A stretch of 64,000 nucleotides of DNA, from contig JACPNV010000090.1 in assembly GCA_016185305.1 (NCBI GenBank), forward strand, positions 34,132-98,131, read 5' to 3'. Shown here piece after piece: positions 47,152-54,955 of the stretch (positions are counted from its first letter, which is position 1; every line of letters begins with the position of its first letter). The stretch is from Actinomycetota bacterium. GTDB taxonomy: Bacteria > Actinomycetota > Acidimicrobiia > Acidimicrobiales > Acidimicrobilacustridaceae. Under the pieces are notes generated by a model, which saw nothing but the letters and a program-made list of their open reading frames with translations, was not told the DNA's origin and made no database searches. The position numbers and the translations under genes are program-made.

Positions 47152-47868
47152 ATGCCTACGGCCGGGGACGACGCCAACCGAGCAGACGAGCGCGACAAGC
47201 GCCGGCAAGCCATGCAGGCCGCCGCAGTCGAGCTCGTGCGGCGTGACGGCCCGATGGTGTCGATGGAGCAGATCGCCGCCGAGTGCGGCGTGACCAAGCC
47301 GATCATCTACCGCCATTTCGGTGACCGCGACGGCCTGCTGATGGAGATGGCGGAGCGGTTCGTCGACGAGCTGGTCGACGAGGTCTCACCCGCGCTGTTC
47401 CGCGACGACGCCGCTCCCATCGAGCTGCTCACCGCGACCATGGACGCCTACCTCGGATTGATCGAGCGCGACACGAACCTCTACCGGTTCCTCTCAACCC
47501 ACGCCGGCACCGACCGCCGCGATCTATTCGCCAGCATGGTCGCCGAGCAGATCGCGGTCGTGGTGGAGCGCCGCCTGGCTGAGCGCGGGCTCGACACGGC
47601 GCCCGCACGCGCCTGGGCCTACGGCTTGGTCGGCATGGTCCAGTTCGCCGGCGACTGGTGGATCTCCGAGCCATCCGCGCCGCGCGGCGACGTCGTCCGC
47701 CAGCTCACCACGTTGCTATGGGTCGGCTTCGATCGGCTCGGCCTCGGCGACGCGCCCCCCGCACCCCGCAGTGCCGAGCTCGAGCGCGCCCTCGATCTCG
47801 TCGAAGCCAAGCCGAGGGCGAAGCCGAAAACGCCCCCCAAACCGCGCCGAACCAGGAGCAACCGATGA
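47152..47868 (+). CDS. TetR-family regulator of the diiron gene
   Basis: This is a 238-residue protein. The helix-turn-helix at about 18-62 (RRQAMQAAAVELVRRDG, SMEQIAAECGVTKPIIYRHFGDRDGLL) is followed by a ligand domain of the AcrR type and a basic, Pro/Lys-rich tail (KPRAKPKTPPKPRRTR) that could add non-specific DNA contact. It is transcribed without a leader from a promoter lying under its own paired operator, hence probably autorepressed. The diiron gene begins within its stop codon (ATGA). Confidence 0.92.
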   Translation: MPTAGDDANRADERDKRRQAMQAAAVELVRRDGPMVSMEQIAAECGVTKPIIYRHFGDRDGLLMEMAERFVDELVDEVSPALFRDDAAPIELLTATMDAYLGLIERDTNLYRFLSTHAGTDRRDLFASMVAEQIAVVVERRLAERGLDTAPARAWAYGLVGMVQFAGDWWISEPSAPRGDVVRQLTTLLWVGFDRLGLGDAPPAPRSAELERALDLVEAKPRAKPKTPPKPRRTRSNR

Positions 47869-48935
47869 CAGAAGTCCTCGACCACGCCGACGATGCCCGA
47901 CAGAGCACCGTGCTCGACGAGCTCGACGTCTCAGCCGGCGTCGTCACCCGCTTCACGTGGGACTACGTCCAGAGCCGGCCCGCGCTCACCAAGCTCTACG
48001 AGAAGGGCAAGGCGTCGCAGTGGAACGCCACCACCGATGTCGACTGGACGCCCGACGTCGTGTTCGGCGAGATGGATCCCGACATGACCGACGAAGAGCG
48101 AGCGATGATCGAGGGCTTCATGGGCTTCACCGGGCCCGATTCGCCGTTCCATGGGATGACCGAGGACGAGCGCGCCGCGCTGGGTTGGGAGTTCCAGTCA
48201 TGGATGGTCAGCCAGTTCATGCACGGCGAGCAGGGCGCGCTCGTCGCGACCGCGCGCATCGTCGAGACGGTGCCCGACATCGACGCCAAGTACTACGGCG
48301 CCAACCAGGTCGCCGACGAGGCCCGCCATGTCGAGGCCTACGCCAAGTACATCAACGACAAGCTGGGCCCCCAGCACGCCTACGCGATCTCGGGCCCGCT
48401 CGAGGCCTTGCTCACCGACATCATGACCGAGGCGCGTTGGGACATCACCTACCTCGGCATGCAGATCATGGTCGAGGGTCTCGCGCTCGCGGCGTTCGGC
48501 ATGGGCAACGTGCTGTTCCGAGATCCGGTCATCAAGCAGATCACCGATCTCGTCATGCGCGACGAAGCCCGCCATGTGGCGTTCGGCGTCCTGTCGCTGC
48601 GCGACGTGGTGCCGCAGCTGACGAGCGCGGAGCTCGCCGATCGCGAGGAGTTCCTCCTCGAAGCCACCGACCTCATGTACCAGCGCTTCCTCCTCGAGCA
48701 GGTTTGGGAGCGCGTGGGTATCGACGTGGGCAAGGGAAAGGAGTTCGCCGCCACCAACCCGCTGATGATCATCTTCCGGCAGATGCTCTTCTCCAAGATC
48801 GTCCCGAACATCAACAAGCTCGGTCTGATGACACCCAAGGTCCGCGAGCGCTTCCGCGAGCTCCAAGTCGTCCAGTACGAGAACATGGCCGACACCGCGA
48901 CCGAGCAGTTCGGCGCCGACATCTTCACGAGCTGA
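47865..48935 (+). CDS. Ferritin-like diiron oxygenase
   Basis: This 356-residue four-helix-bundle protein carries a complete pair of metal motifs: Glu122 (MHGEQGAL) with E152-x-x-H155 (DEARHVEAYAKY), and Glu204 (MVEGLAL) with E234-x-x-H237 (DEARHVAFG). This is the ligand set of R2-like and AurF-like diiron enzymes, so it likely activates oxygen to oxidise a hydrophobic substrate. A radical Tyr cannot be assigned. ATG 47865 overlaps the TetR stop, with AGGAG inside the TetR tail, so expression follows the TetR and its ligand. Confidence 0.88.
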   Translation: MTEVLDHADDARQSTVLDELDVSAGVVTRFTWDYVQSRPALTKLYEKGKASQWNATTDVDWTPDVVFGEMDPDMTDEERAMIEGFMGFTGPDSPFHGMTEDERAALGWEFQSWMVSQFMHGEQGALVATARIVETVPDIDAKYYGANQVADEARHVEAYAKYINDKLGPQHAYAISGPLEALLTDIMTEARWDITYLGMQIMVEGLALAAFGMGNVLFRDPVIKQITDLVMRDEARHVAFGVLSLRDVVPQLTSAELADREEFLLEATDLMYQRFLLEQVWERVGIDVGKGKEFAATNPLMIIFRQMLFSKIVPNINKLGLMTPKVRERFRELQVVQYENMADTATEQFGADIFTS

Positions 48936-49061
48936 CCGCTTCGGGCACTCACCGCCCGACCATCCGCGACTCGCACGTCCGCGGCTCCTACCCTCTCCCC
49001 TCGGTGGGCGGAGGTTCCACGCCGCAGCGCGTGGGAAAACCGCGAACGCGCAGGAGACGCG

Positions 49062-49289
49062 ATGAAGCTTCGCCTCGAAGAACCGGTCGAGTACGGCGAT
49101 CTCCGCCTCGCCCCGACCGTCGAGCTGGCCGGCCTGGCCGAGCTGTCCGAGATCCGTGACAACGACGCGCGCGTCGAGGCTCTCTTGCGCATCGCATCGG
49201 CCATGAAGGACGAGGACGACGCCCGCGAGCACCTGGCTGCGATCCGCTCGGGCGCGATCGATCTGACCACGCTGCCGAGACGACATTGA
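49062..49289 (+). CDS. Small acidic helical protein
   Basis: This is a 75-residue protein after AGGAGA. It starts MKLRLEEPVEYGDLRLAPTVELAGLAELSE and continues with two helices (ARVEALLRIASAMKDEDDAREHLAAIRSG). It has no known domain; it could be a phage-tail-assembly-like or accessory peptide. It stands alone between the diiron gene and the next two small genes, all on the plus strand. Confidence 0.55.
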   Translation: MKLRLEEPVEYGDLRLAPTVELAGLAELSEIRDNDARVEALLRIASAMKDEDDAREHLAAIRSGAIDLTTLPRRH

Positions 49290-49378
49290 GCATCCCCCAA
49301 CCGCGAGTCCGTGCCTCTTATCTTGAGGGCGCGGCCCCGCCGCCCAGACGCAGACGACGATGACTTGGATGGCAAGGC

Positions 49379-49576
49379 ATGGCTGACAGGCACGACGACA
49401 TCGACATGGCGACACTGAAAGAAGTCGAGCGGCTCCTCCACACCACCACGTTCGTGACCGCGGACGAGCTCGTCGCCGGAGGGCCAGTCGACATGCCCCC
49501 GCCAGCCCCGCCGACGCAGCCGGTCGAGGCCATCGTCGAGAGCGACGACACCTCCCCGTTGCCCAAACGCCGCTGA
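49379..49576 (+). CDS. Small protein, Pro-rich C-half
   Basis: This is a 65-residue protein (MADRHDDIDMATLKEVERLL, then THHT-like spacer, GGPVDMPPPAPPTQP and a Lys/Arg end). The N-terminal amphipathic helix and Pro-rich tail suggest a docking peptide. It lies 10 bp before the next small gene and is likely co-transcribed. Function unknown. Confidence 0.5.
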   Translation: MADRHDDIDMATLKEVERLLHTTTFVTADELVAGGPVDMPPPAPPTQPVEAIVESDDTSPLPKRR

Positions 49577-49586
49577 GGAGACGACC

Positions 49587-49901
49587 GTGACTGCTGACGA
49601 GACGTCCACGACGCCGAAGACCGGACCCGACGCCAGGCCGGTGGCGCCCGTGCCCGTCGGGCGGTCATGGTCTCCCGAGGTGATCGACCTGCGAGGTCTC
49701 GATCAGCTCTCGGCTCCACCACCGCCGCCCCCGCCGCCACCCAAACCCAGGGTCGTGCGCATCCAGATCGACCGCCACGTGAGCCCGCTCGAGTCGATGA
49801 CCGCCATGGAGAAGAAGCGGCTCTATGTCCGGGTGCTCTGCGAGCTGGTCGCGTACGGCGAGACCGACGACGCGGCGGCGCCAGCGCTCACCTCCCGCTG
49901 A
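49587..49901 (+). CDS. Small Pro-rich protein with RVLC motif
   Basis: This 104-residue protein has a disordered N-half with a run of nine prolines, then RVVRIQIDRHVSPLESMTAMEKKRLYVRVLCELVAYGE. The last helix closely matches one in the convergent membrane protein (SAEKKRVIIRVLCLLVALQE). The shared element implies a common partner or heteromeric contact. GAGGAG precedes GTG 49587. Confidence 0.6.
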   Translation: MTADETSTTPKTGPDARPVAPVPVGRSWSPEVIDLRGLDQLSAPPPPPPPPPKPRVVRIQIDRHVSPLESMTAMEKKRLYVRVLCELVAYGETDDAAAPALTSR

Positions 49902-49931
49902 GACGGTGAGCGCGCGGGGTGAGCGCGCGGG

Positions 49932-51278
49932 TCATCGGGGTGACTTGGCGAGCTTCGACTTCGGGCTCTTGCGCCGCTGGATCGGCTTGTGCTCGTCGTC
50001 GTCCTGCTCGGACTGCGCCTTGACCGGCCAGACCGCCCGGGCGAGCGGCCACGAACGGGTTTCGGCTTCCGAAGCCGGTTCCGCGGGCTGCAGCTTGTAG
50101 TCCTCCTGGAGGGCCACGAGAAGGCACAGCACCCGGATGATGACCCGCTTCTTCTCGGCCGACCCGAGGCTGTCGAAGGCGTTGATCTGGCCGGGTCGCT
50201 TGGGGACAGCGTCGTTGAACATGGTGAGCTCTTCGAGCCGCTCGTTCGGGTCGACGTTCTCGCGCTCTTCTGGCGCGACCGCGATCAGATCGCCGAGCAC
50301 CTCGTCGATCTCACGGTCTTCGAGGTTGGCTTGCTCGACCAGCTCGGCTGCGACCTGCGCGAGGGCGACCTTGCGCTCCTGCGCTCGACCGATGAGCGCC
50401 TGCAGCACGTGGTCGACGGCATCTCTTGGCGCCACCGGTGCCACGACCGCGGGGGCGGCAGGCTCAGCCATGCTGCCGTTGCCACTGACCGCGAGAGCCG
50501 GTTCCGGAGGCGCCGTGGCGGACTCGGGCGCCGGCATCGGCGCCGCCCCGGCAACGGGCTCGGGCTCGGACTCGATGACCGGCCCGGTTTCGATGGCCGG
50601 CTCAGCCTGGGGCTCGGACTGGGGCTCGGGCTCGGGAACTGCCGCCGCGACGGCGGCGTCGGGCTCGTCGGTCGCGGTGGTATCGCCGGCGTCGTCGGCG
50701 TGATCGACGAGCGAGGAGAACTCGAACGTGTCGCTCGCCCCGTCGCTCGGCTCGATGACCGCGACCGGCTCGGACTCGCGCTCGATGTCCGGCGCCGGTT
50801 CGGGGGCGGGTGGCACGAAGCCGGTCGGTGCCGAGGCGGCTTCCTCGCTCTCGTCGGCCAACTCCATGTCATAGACACGCTCGGCTGGTGCCATCGGCTC
50901 GTTCGATACCGGCTTCTTGATCCGCGCGCCCGGCGAACCGAAACGGTCGAACCCCCCGCTGTCGGGAACGTCGGCTGCCTCGGCGGTCTCGGCCAACCGC
51001 ACCTCCGCGGGTGGCTCCGGCTTCGGCGCGGCGGCCTCCTCGATCGGTGCGGCCGGAGAAGCCGATGCGGCCGAGAGCAGGTCGTCGAGCTTGGGCTCGG
51101 GCGTGGTCAGCCGAGGAAGCGAGGTCTCCTCCGCGGGGGTCGCCGTCTTCGGAGCCGGCGCCGGCCGGTCGGATTGCAGGAACGACTCGTCGCGCGCGCC
51201 GCCGGCCTTCGACTTGAGGAAGAACGCGACACCACCGCCGATCGCGACGAGCACCACCAAGACAAGAACAATCGCCAT
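49932..51278 (-). CDS. Membrane-anchored acidic protein with RVLC motif
   Basis: This 448-residue protein has an N-terminal membrane helix (AIVLVLVVLVAIGGGVAFFL, 3-22), then about 230 residues of Glu/Pro/Ala low complexity. A helical domain (DAVDHVLQALIGRAQERKVALAQVAAELVEQANLEDREIDEVL, quoted in part) leads to the RVLC element EKKRVIIRVLCLLVA and a basic tail. It is probably cytoplasmic apart from the anchor. ATG 51278 is preferred to the TTG one codon earlier. No family is recognised; the protein shares its terminal helix with the convergent small gene 49587-49901. Confidence 0.75.
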   Translation of the reverse strand: MAIVLVLVVLVAIGGGVAFFLKSKAGGARDESFLQSDRPAPAPKTATPAEETSLPRLTTPEPKLDDLLSAASASPAAPIEEAAAPKPEPPAEVRLAETAEAADVPDSGGFDRFGSPGARIKKPVSNEPMAPAERVYDMELADESEEAASAPTGFVPPAPEPAPDIERESEPVAVIEPSDGASDTFEFSSLVDHADDAGDTTATDEPDAAVAAAVPEPEPQSEPQAEPAIETGPVIESEPEPVAGAAPMPAPESATAPPEPALAVSGNGSMAEPAAPAVVAPVAPRDAVDHVLQALIGRAQERKVALAQVAAELVEQANLEDREIDEVLGDLIAVAPEERENVDPNERLEELTMFNDAVPKRPGQINAFDSLGSAEKKRVIIRVLCLLVALQEDYKLQPAEPASEAETRSWPLARAVWPVKAQSEQDDDEHKPIQRRKSPKSKLAKSPR

Positions 51279-51446
51279 CAATTCACCCGATCAAACCCTC
51301 GAACCTCACGGTGACCCGACCACATCTCTCTGGTAGTGAGATGGTCCCACGCCCATCCGGCCCTCATCGCCCCCTGATTCTTACCGGAGTTCAGCGAGCG
51401 GTGCTAGTACTGGCGCTCGGAGCGCGTACCGGCACGAGGGTCTCGC

Positions 51447-51701
51447 TCACGCGGGGACTTGCGAGCGGAGCTTGTCCTTGAGGCTCTCCCACCGCGCTTC
51501 TCCGCCGTTGAAGATCTGCTGCGCCTTCCACTCCGGCGCTTCGTAGTCGTGTCGCTCGTCGTCGACGACCATCTCGGTGCCGTTCAAGTCGACCTGGAGC
51601 TTCGGCCACTTCGCCTCGTCGTCGCCGGCCCGGAAGACGATGCGGAAGCCTTTCGGGCTCCCATCGTCGGCGGCCAACACGAGAAAACTCCATCGTTCCA
51701 T
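51447..51701 (-). CDS. Small alpha/beta protein, unknown
   Basis: This is an 84-residue protein. Strand-rich start (MERWSFLVLAADDGSPKGFRIVF), then WPKLQVDLNGTEMVVDD and a final helix WESLKDKLRSQVP. It is compact, cytoplasmic and without cysteines. Translation would begin at ATG 51701. Isolated on the minus strand; function not inferable. Confidence 0.55.
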   Translation of the reverse strand: MERWSFLVLAADDGSPKGFRIVFRAGDDEAKWPKLQVDLNGTEMVVDDERHDYEAPEWKAQQIFNGGEARWESLKDKLRSQVPA

Positions 51702-51771
51702 TGCGCGTCTCCTAACTCTGCCCGGGCGGGAACCCCGGCGCCCCGCCCGCCTCCGCCGCGACGCCCACGAC

Positions 51772-52095
51772 TCACCCTGCTTCCGGCATCTGGGGTGGAA
51801 AACCCGATCGGGGATGATCGAGCGGGAACTCGATGCGGTCTGCGACAGACCGCATCAGCTCGGCCAGACCGTTGACCAGGAGCTGGGGCTGGCCACCGTC
51901 GGCCGCGACGTCGACGAGGATGGGCCGCACGACTTCCACCATGAAGGCGCCGAAATGCTCGACGAAGCCCGCCTGGATGGTGCGGCCCTCCTCTGAATCG
52001 TTGAGTACGGCCCGCTCGATGACTTCGAGATCCATGTCAAGCAGATCGTCGGCCTGATCCTCGGGTTCGCCCGCCTGCCGATCGGTGTCAACCAT
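51772..52095 (-). CDS. Small acidic protein, unknown
   Basis: This is a 107-residue protein from ATG 52095 (AAGGGAAC upstream). It is acidic and mostly helical: EDQADDLLDMDLEVIERAVL, QAGFVEHFGAFMVEVVRPI, then QLLVNGLAELMRSVADRIE and a Pro-rich end. A longer upstream frame crosses the flavodoxin gene out of phase and is not used. It is divergent from the flavodoxin with 96 bp between them. Confidence 0.6.
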   Translation of the reverse strand: MVDTDRQAGEPEDQADDLLDMDLEVIERAVLNDSEEGRTIQAGFVEHFGAFMVEVVRPILVDVAADGGQPQLLVNGLAELMRSVADRIEFPLDHPRSGFPPQMPEAG

Positions 52096-52191
52096 GCCGT
52101 TCCCTTCGGCCACAAACACCCAAAGATGACCATTCGCACCAGGTACGCAGAGTCGCTCGGCCCGGGCGAGGACTGGTAGAAAGAGCCCGGT

Positions 52192-52617
52192 ATGCAGGCC
52201 GTGATCATCTACGACAGCCTCACCGGCAACACACGGCGGGCCGCGAACGACATCGCCGACGAGCTGTACCGCTTCGGCATCGGTTCGAACTTGTTCAAGG
52301 TGTCCGAGGTCAGCGACGCCGCGGTCGCCGGCGCCGACCTTGTCCTCGTCGGCTCGTGGACCGACGGCTTGTTCGTCGTCGCGCAGAAGCCGGGACGGCG
52401 CCGGAAGTTCAAGCACCTCCTCCCCGATCTCACCGGCAAGCGCTGCGCCGTGTTCTGCACCTTCGCGCTCAACCCCGGCAACACCCTGAACAAGCTCACC
52501 AAGCTGGTCGAGGCGCACGGGGGCGACGTCGTCGGCGGCATGTCGATCCGCCGCGACGACCTCGAGGGCGGGGCCGCCGAGCTCACCCAGCGCCTCGTCG
52601 CCGTCCTGTCGGCATAG
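52192..52617 (+). CDS. Flavodoxin-like protein
   Basis: This 141-residue protein has the FMN phosphate loop YDSLTGNTRRAA at 7-18, the strand LVLVGSWTDGLF and the final helices of a short-chain flavodoxin fold. The extra basic stretch QKPGRRRKFKHLLPDL replaces one of the usual flavin-capping loops. It probably carries electrons or acts as a flavin-binding enzyme; a redox partner is not obvious nearby. Confidence 0.82.
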   Translation: MQAVIIYDSLTGNTRRAANDIADELYRFGIGSNLFKVSEVSDAAVAGADLVLVGSWTDGLFVVAQKPGRRRKFKHLLPDLTGKRCAVFCTFALNPGNTLNKLTKLVEAHGGDVVGGMSIRRDDLEGGAAELTQRLVAVLSA

Positions 52618-52655
52618 ATCCGCGCCGGCCATCTAGACGTTTTTCACCCCTGCCC

Positions 52656-52691
52656 TTGACAGCGGTCCAGTAGTGAATGAACATTCATTCA
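52656..52691 (+). promoter_or_regulatory. Promoter overlapped by a TetR palindrome
   Basis: TTGACA (52656-52661), a 17-bp spacer and GAACAT (52679-52684) form a promoter. TGAATGAACATTCATTCA (52674-52691; perfect 8-bp arms, 2-bp spacer) covers the -10 and ends at the A of ATG 52691. This is a classic AcrR/FadR-like TetR operator and sets the TetR start as leaderless. Confidence 0.75.
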
Positions 52692-53335
52692 TGCTCGGCC
52701 CCGCCACCACGACTCCGCCGAAGACCACGACCACGACCACGGCGAAAGCGGTAGAACCCAAGCGGGAGGCCATCCTCGATTCGGCGCTGCAGCTCATGAG
52801 CGAGCGCACCTTCCACGGATGCCCGGTCCCGCTCATCGCCGAGCACGCCGGCGTCGCCACGGGCACCATCTACCGCTACTTCGACTCCAAAGAGACGCTC
52901 GCCAACGCGGTGTACCAGCGGTGGAAGGGCGAGCTGGCGCGGCGCCTCCTCGACGGCATGGCCGATCGGGAGGCAACACCTGTTCATGCCCGCGAGCTGT
53001 TCCACCTCTGGTGGACCAGCCTCACCCAGTTCGTCACCGAGCACCCGCGGGCGTTCACGTTCTTGGAGCTCCACCACCACGAGCCCTACCTGGACGAGAC
53101 GAGCCAGAGCCTGGCACTGCAGATCGATGTTGCCGCGGTGCAGACGATCGAACAAGGGCAGCGCGATGGGGCGATCCGGCCCGGAAACCCCGCCCTGCTG
53201 GTCGCGCTGGCCTACGGCGCGTTCTCCGGGTTGGGCCGGGCCAAGCACGCCTTCGGTGATCTGTTCGAAGACTCGGCGTTCGCCGAGGCGGAAGACGCGG
53301 TGTGGGATCTCCTCGCCGCACCGACCACCGACTGA
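52691..53335 (+). CDS. TetR-family regulator of the SDR gene
   Basis: This is a 214-residue protein. After a Thr-rich N-terminal stretch the helix-turn-helix (KREAILDSALQLMSERTF, LIAEHAGVATGTIYRYFDSKETL) is followed by a ligand domain with FTFLELHHHEPYLDE, typical of TetR_C groups that bind acyl or steroid-like ligands. ATG 52691 is preferred to GTG 52673 because the operator ends exactly there. It is followed after 44 bp by the short-chain dehydrogenase, which it probably controls along with itself. Confidence 0.9.
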   Translation: MLGPATTTPPKTTTTTTAKAVEPKREAILDSALQLMSERTFHGCPVPLIAEHAGVATGTIYRYFDSKETLANAVYQRWKGELARRLLDGMADREATPVHARELFHLWWTSLTQFVTEHPRAFTFLELHHHEPYLDETSQSLALQIDVAAVQTIEQGQRDGAIRPGNPALLVALAYGAFSGLGRAKHAFGDLFEDSAFAEAEDAVWDLLAAPTTD

Positions 53336-53379
53336 GTCCCTGCGACCTTCGGGTCGCCGACAACTGCAAGGAGCGAACC

Positions 53380-54297
53380 ATGACCAGCGCGCATGACAGG
53401 GCATCCCGAGACGCCGGCATCTCCAAGGCCGTCCTCATCACCGGTTGCTCCACCGGCATCGGTCGCGCGACCGCCGAGCACTTCGCGAAGAAGGGCTGGA
53501 CCACCTACGCCACCGCTCGCCGGCCCGAGACGCTGGCCAACCTCGAGGCTCAAGGCTGCCGCACGCTCGCGCTCGACGTCAACGACGAGACGTCGATGGT
53601 TGCCGCGGTACGGCAGGTCGAAGCCGAACAGGGGGCCGTCGGCGTGCTCGTCAACAACGCGGGCTACAGCCAGATGGGCCCGATCGAGGAGGTCGGGCTC
53701 GACGAGGTACGACGCCAGTTCGAGACCAACGTCTTCGGGCTGGTCCGCATGAGCCAGCTCGTGCTGCCCGGCATGCGTGAACAGGGCTGGGGCCGCGTCA
53801 TCAACATCAGCTCGATGGGCGGCAAGGTCGTGTTCCCGGGCATGGGCTTCTACCACGGCACCAAGTTCGCGGTGGAGGCGGTAAGCGACGCCATGCGGTT
53901 CGAGACCCGCGGGTTCGGGGTGAAGGTCGTGCTCGTCGAGCCCGGCCTGATTCGGACCGCGTTCGCCGACACGGCGACCGGGCACACCGTCCCCGAGTTG
54001 CCCGAGGGATCGCCGTACGCCGACTTCATGAGGGCCGTCGAGCAACAAACGGTCGGCGGCTACCGCGGAGCGATGGGAACGTTCGCCACCGGGCCCGAGA
54101 CCGTCGCCAAGGTCATCGAGAGAGCGGCTCGCCTCGATCGTCCCCGAGCGCGCTATGCCGTGACGGCGGCCGCCAGGCTGATCCACGGCGCCAAGACGGT
54201 CCTCCCCGACGCGGGGTGGGATCTGTCGATGCGATCGCAGTTCCCGACACCCCGCACCGCCGAATCCCGGAGTCGCAAGGCCTCGATGCCCGCCTGA
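53380..54297 (+). CDS. Short-chain dehydrogenase/reductase
   Basis: This 305-residue classical SDR has the cofactor motif TGCSTGIGRA (21-30), NNAG in LVNNAGYSQMG, the Ser in INISSMGGK and the Tyr/Lys in FYHGTKFAVE. Asp-type specificity at the end of strand 2 cannot be fixed; Arg-rich ARRPETL suggests NADP. ATG 53380 follows AAGGAGCG. The substrate is unknown, but actinobacterial TetR/SDR pairs often act on lipids or sterols. Confidence 0.9.
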   Translation: MTSAHDRASRDAGISKAVLITGCSTGIGRATAEHFAKKGWTTYATARRPETLANLEAQGCRTLALDVNDETSMVAAVRQVEAEQGAVGVLVNNAGYSQMGPIEEVGLDEVRRQFETNVFGLVRMSQLVLPGMREQGWGRVINISSMGGKVVFPGMGFYHGTKFAVEAVSDAMRFETRGFGVKVVLVEPGLIRTAFADTATGHTVPELPEGSPYADFMRAVEQQTVGGYRGAMGTFATGPETVAKVIERAARLDRPRARYAVTAAARLIHGAKTVLPDAGWDLSMRSQFPTPRTAESRSRKASMPA

Positions 54298-54351
54298 CAC
54301 ACTGGAACCATCCCACCCGGACACGACGGCGGCGACCACCTCGTCTGGTAC

Positions 54352-54918
54352 GTGGCCTACGGCAGCAACCTCTGCACCGAGCGCTTCGCGTGCTACCTGC
54401 AAGGCGGACGGCCCGCAGGTGCGACACGCGCGTACCAGCCCTGCCCGACCGGCCGGTCGTACCGCGACTCCCAGCCGACGCTGCTCGACCGCCGGCTTCG
54501 CTTCGGCCCGTGGTCGGCCACGTGGAAGGGCGGGGTCGCGGTGCTCGACCACCAACCGATCAACGGCCATCGCACCTACGGCCGGGCGTACCTTCTGACC
54601 GTGGCGCAACTGCTGCATGTCGCTCGGCAGGAGAACCGGCAACACTCGCCCCTGCCACCGCTCGACCCAAGCCGCCTGGAAGGGAACGAAGCGATCGCTC
54701 TCGACGTGCCGGCCACGTGCCTCTACCGGATGCTCCTCCCGGTCGGAAGGCTCGACGGCCGGCCGATGCTCACCATCACCGGCCCGGCAGGCGACCGACG
54801 CCGCCGCGAGCCTTCCCCGGCCTACCGCGCCATCATCGTGAACGGCCTGCGCGAGACCTGGCCCGAGCTCACGCCCGCGATGATCGCCGACTACCTCGCC
54901 ACCGCTCTCGGGCCGTGA
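54352..54918 (+). CDS. Gamma-glutamylcyclotransferase-like protein
   Basis: This 188-residue protein has the GGCT signature YGSNL right at the N-terminus (residues 3-7) and a beta-barrel-like body with TWKGGVAVLDH and GRAYLLTVAQLL. The catalytic Glu may lie in the ENRQHSP segment. The first in-frame start is GTG 54352, but the sequence before it (VWY read upstream) matches the first strand of homologues and has no start codon, so an alternative start or a mutated one is possible. The role is probably amide or peptide cyclotransfer. Confidence 0.65.
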   Translation: MAYGSNLCTERFACYLQGGRPAGATRAYQPCPTGRSYRDSQPTLLDRRLRFGPWSATWKGGVAVLDHQPINGHRTYGRAYLLTVAQLLHVARQENRQHSPLPPLDPSRLEGNEAIALDVPATCLYRMLLPVGRLDGRPMLTITGPAGDRRRREPSPAYRAIIVNGLRETWPELTPAMIADYLATALGP

Positions 54919-54955
54919 GCCGAGCTCGAGGTCACGCACGCTCCGCCCGATGCGA

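Noticed and set aside
52096..52632. Extended frame of the 107-residue protein across the flavodoxin
   Set aside because: The flavodoxin on the plus strand has a clear FMN loop; the extension is its antisense shadow, and ATG 52095 has a good ribosome-binding site.
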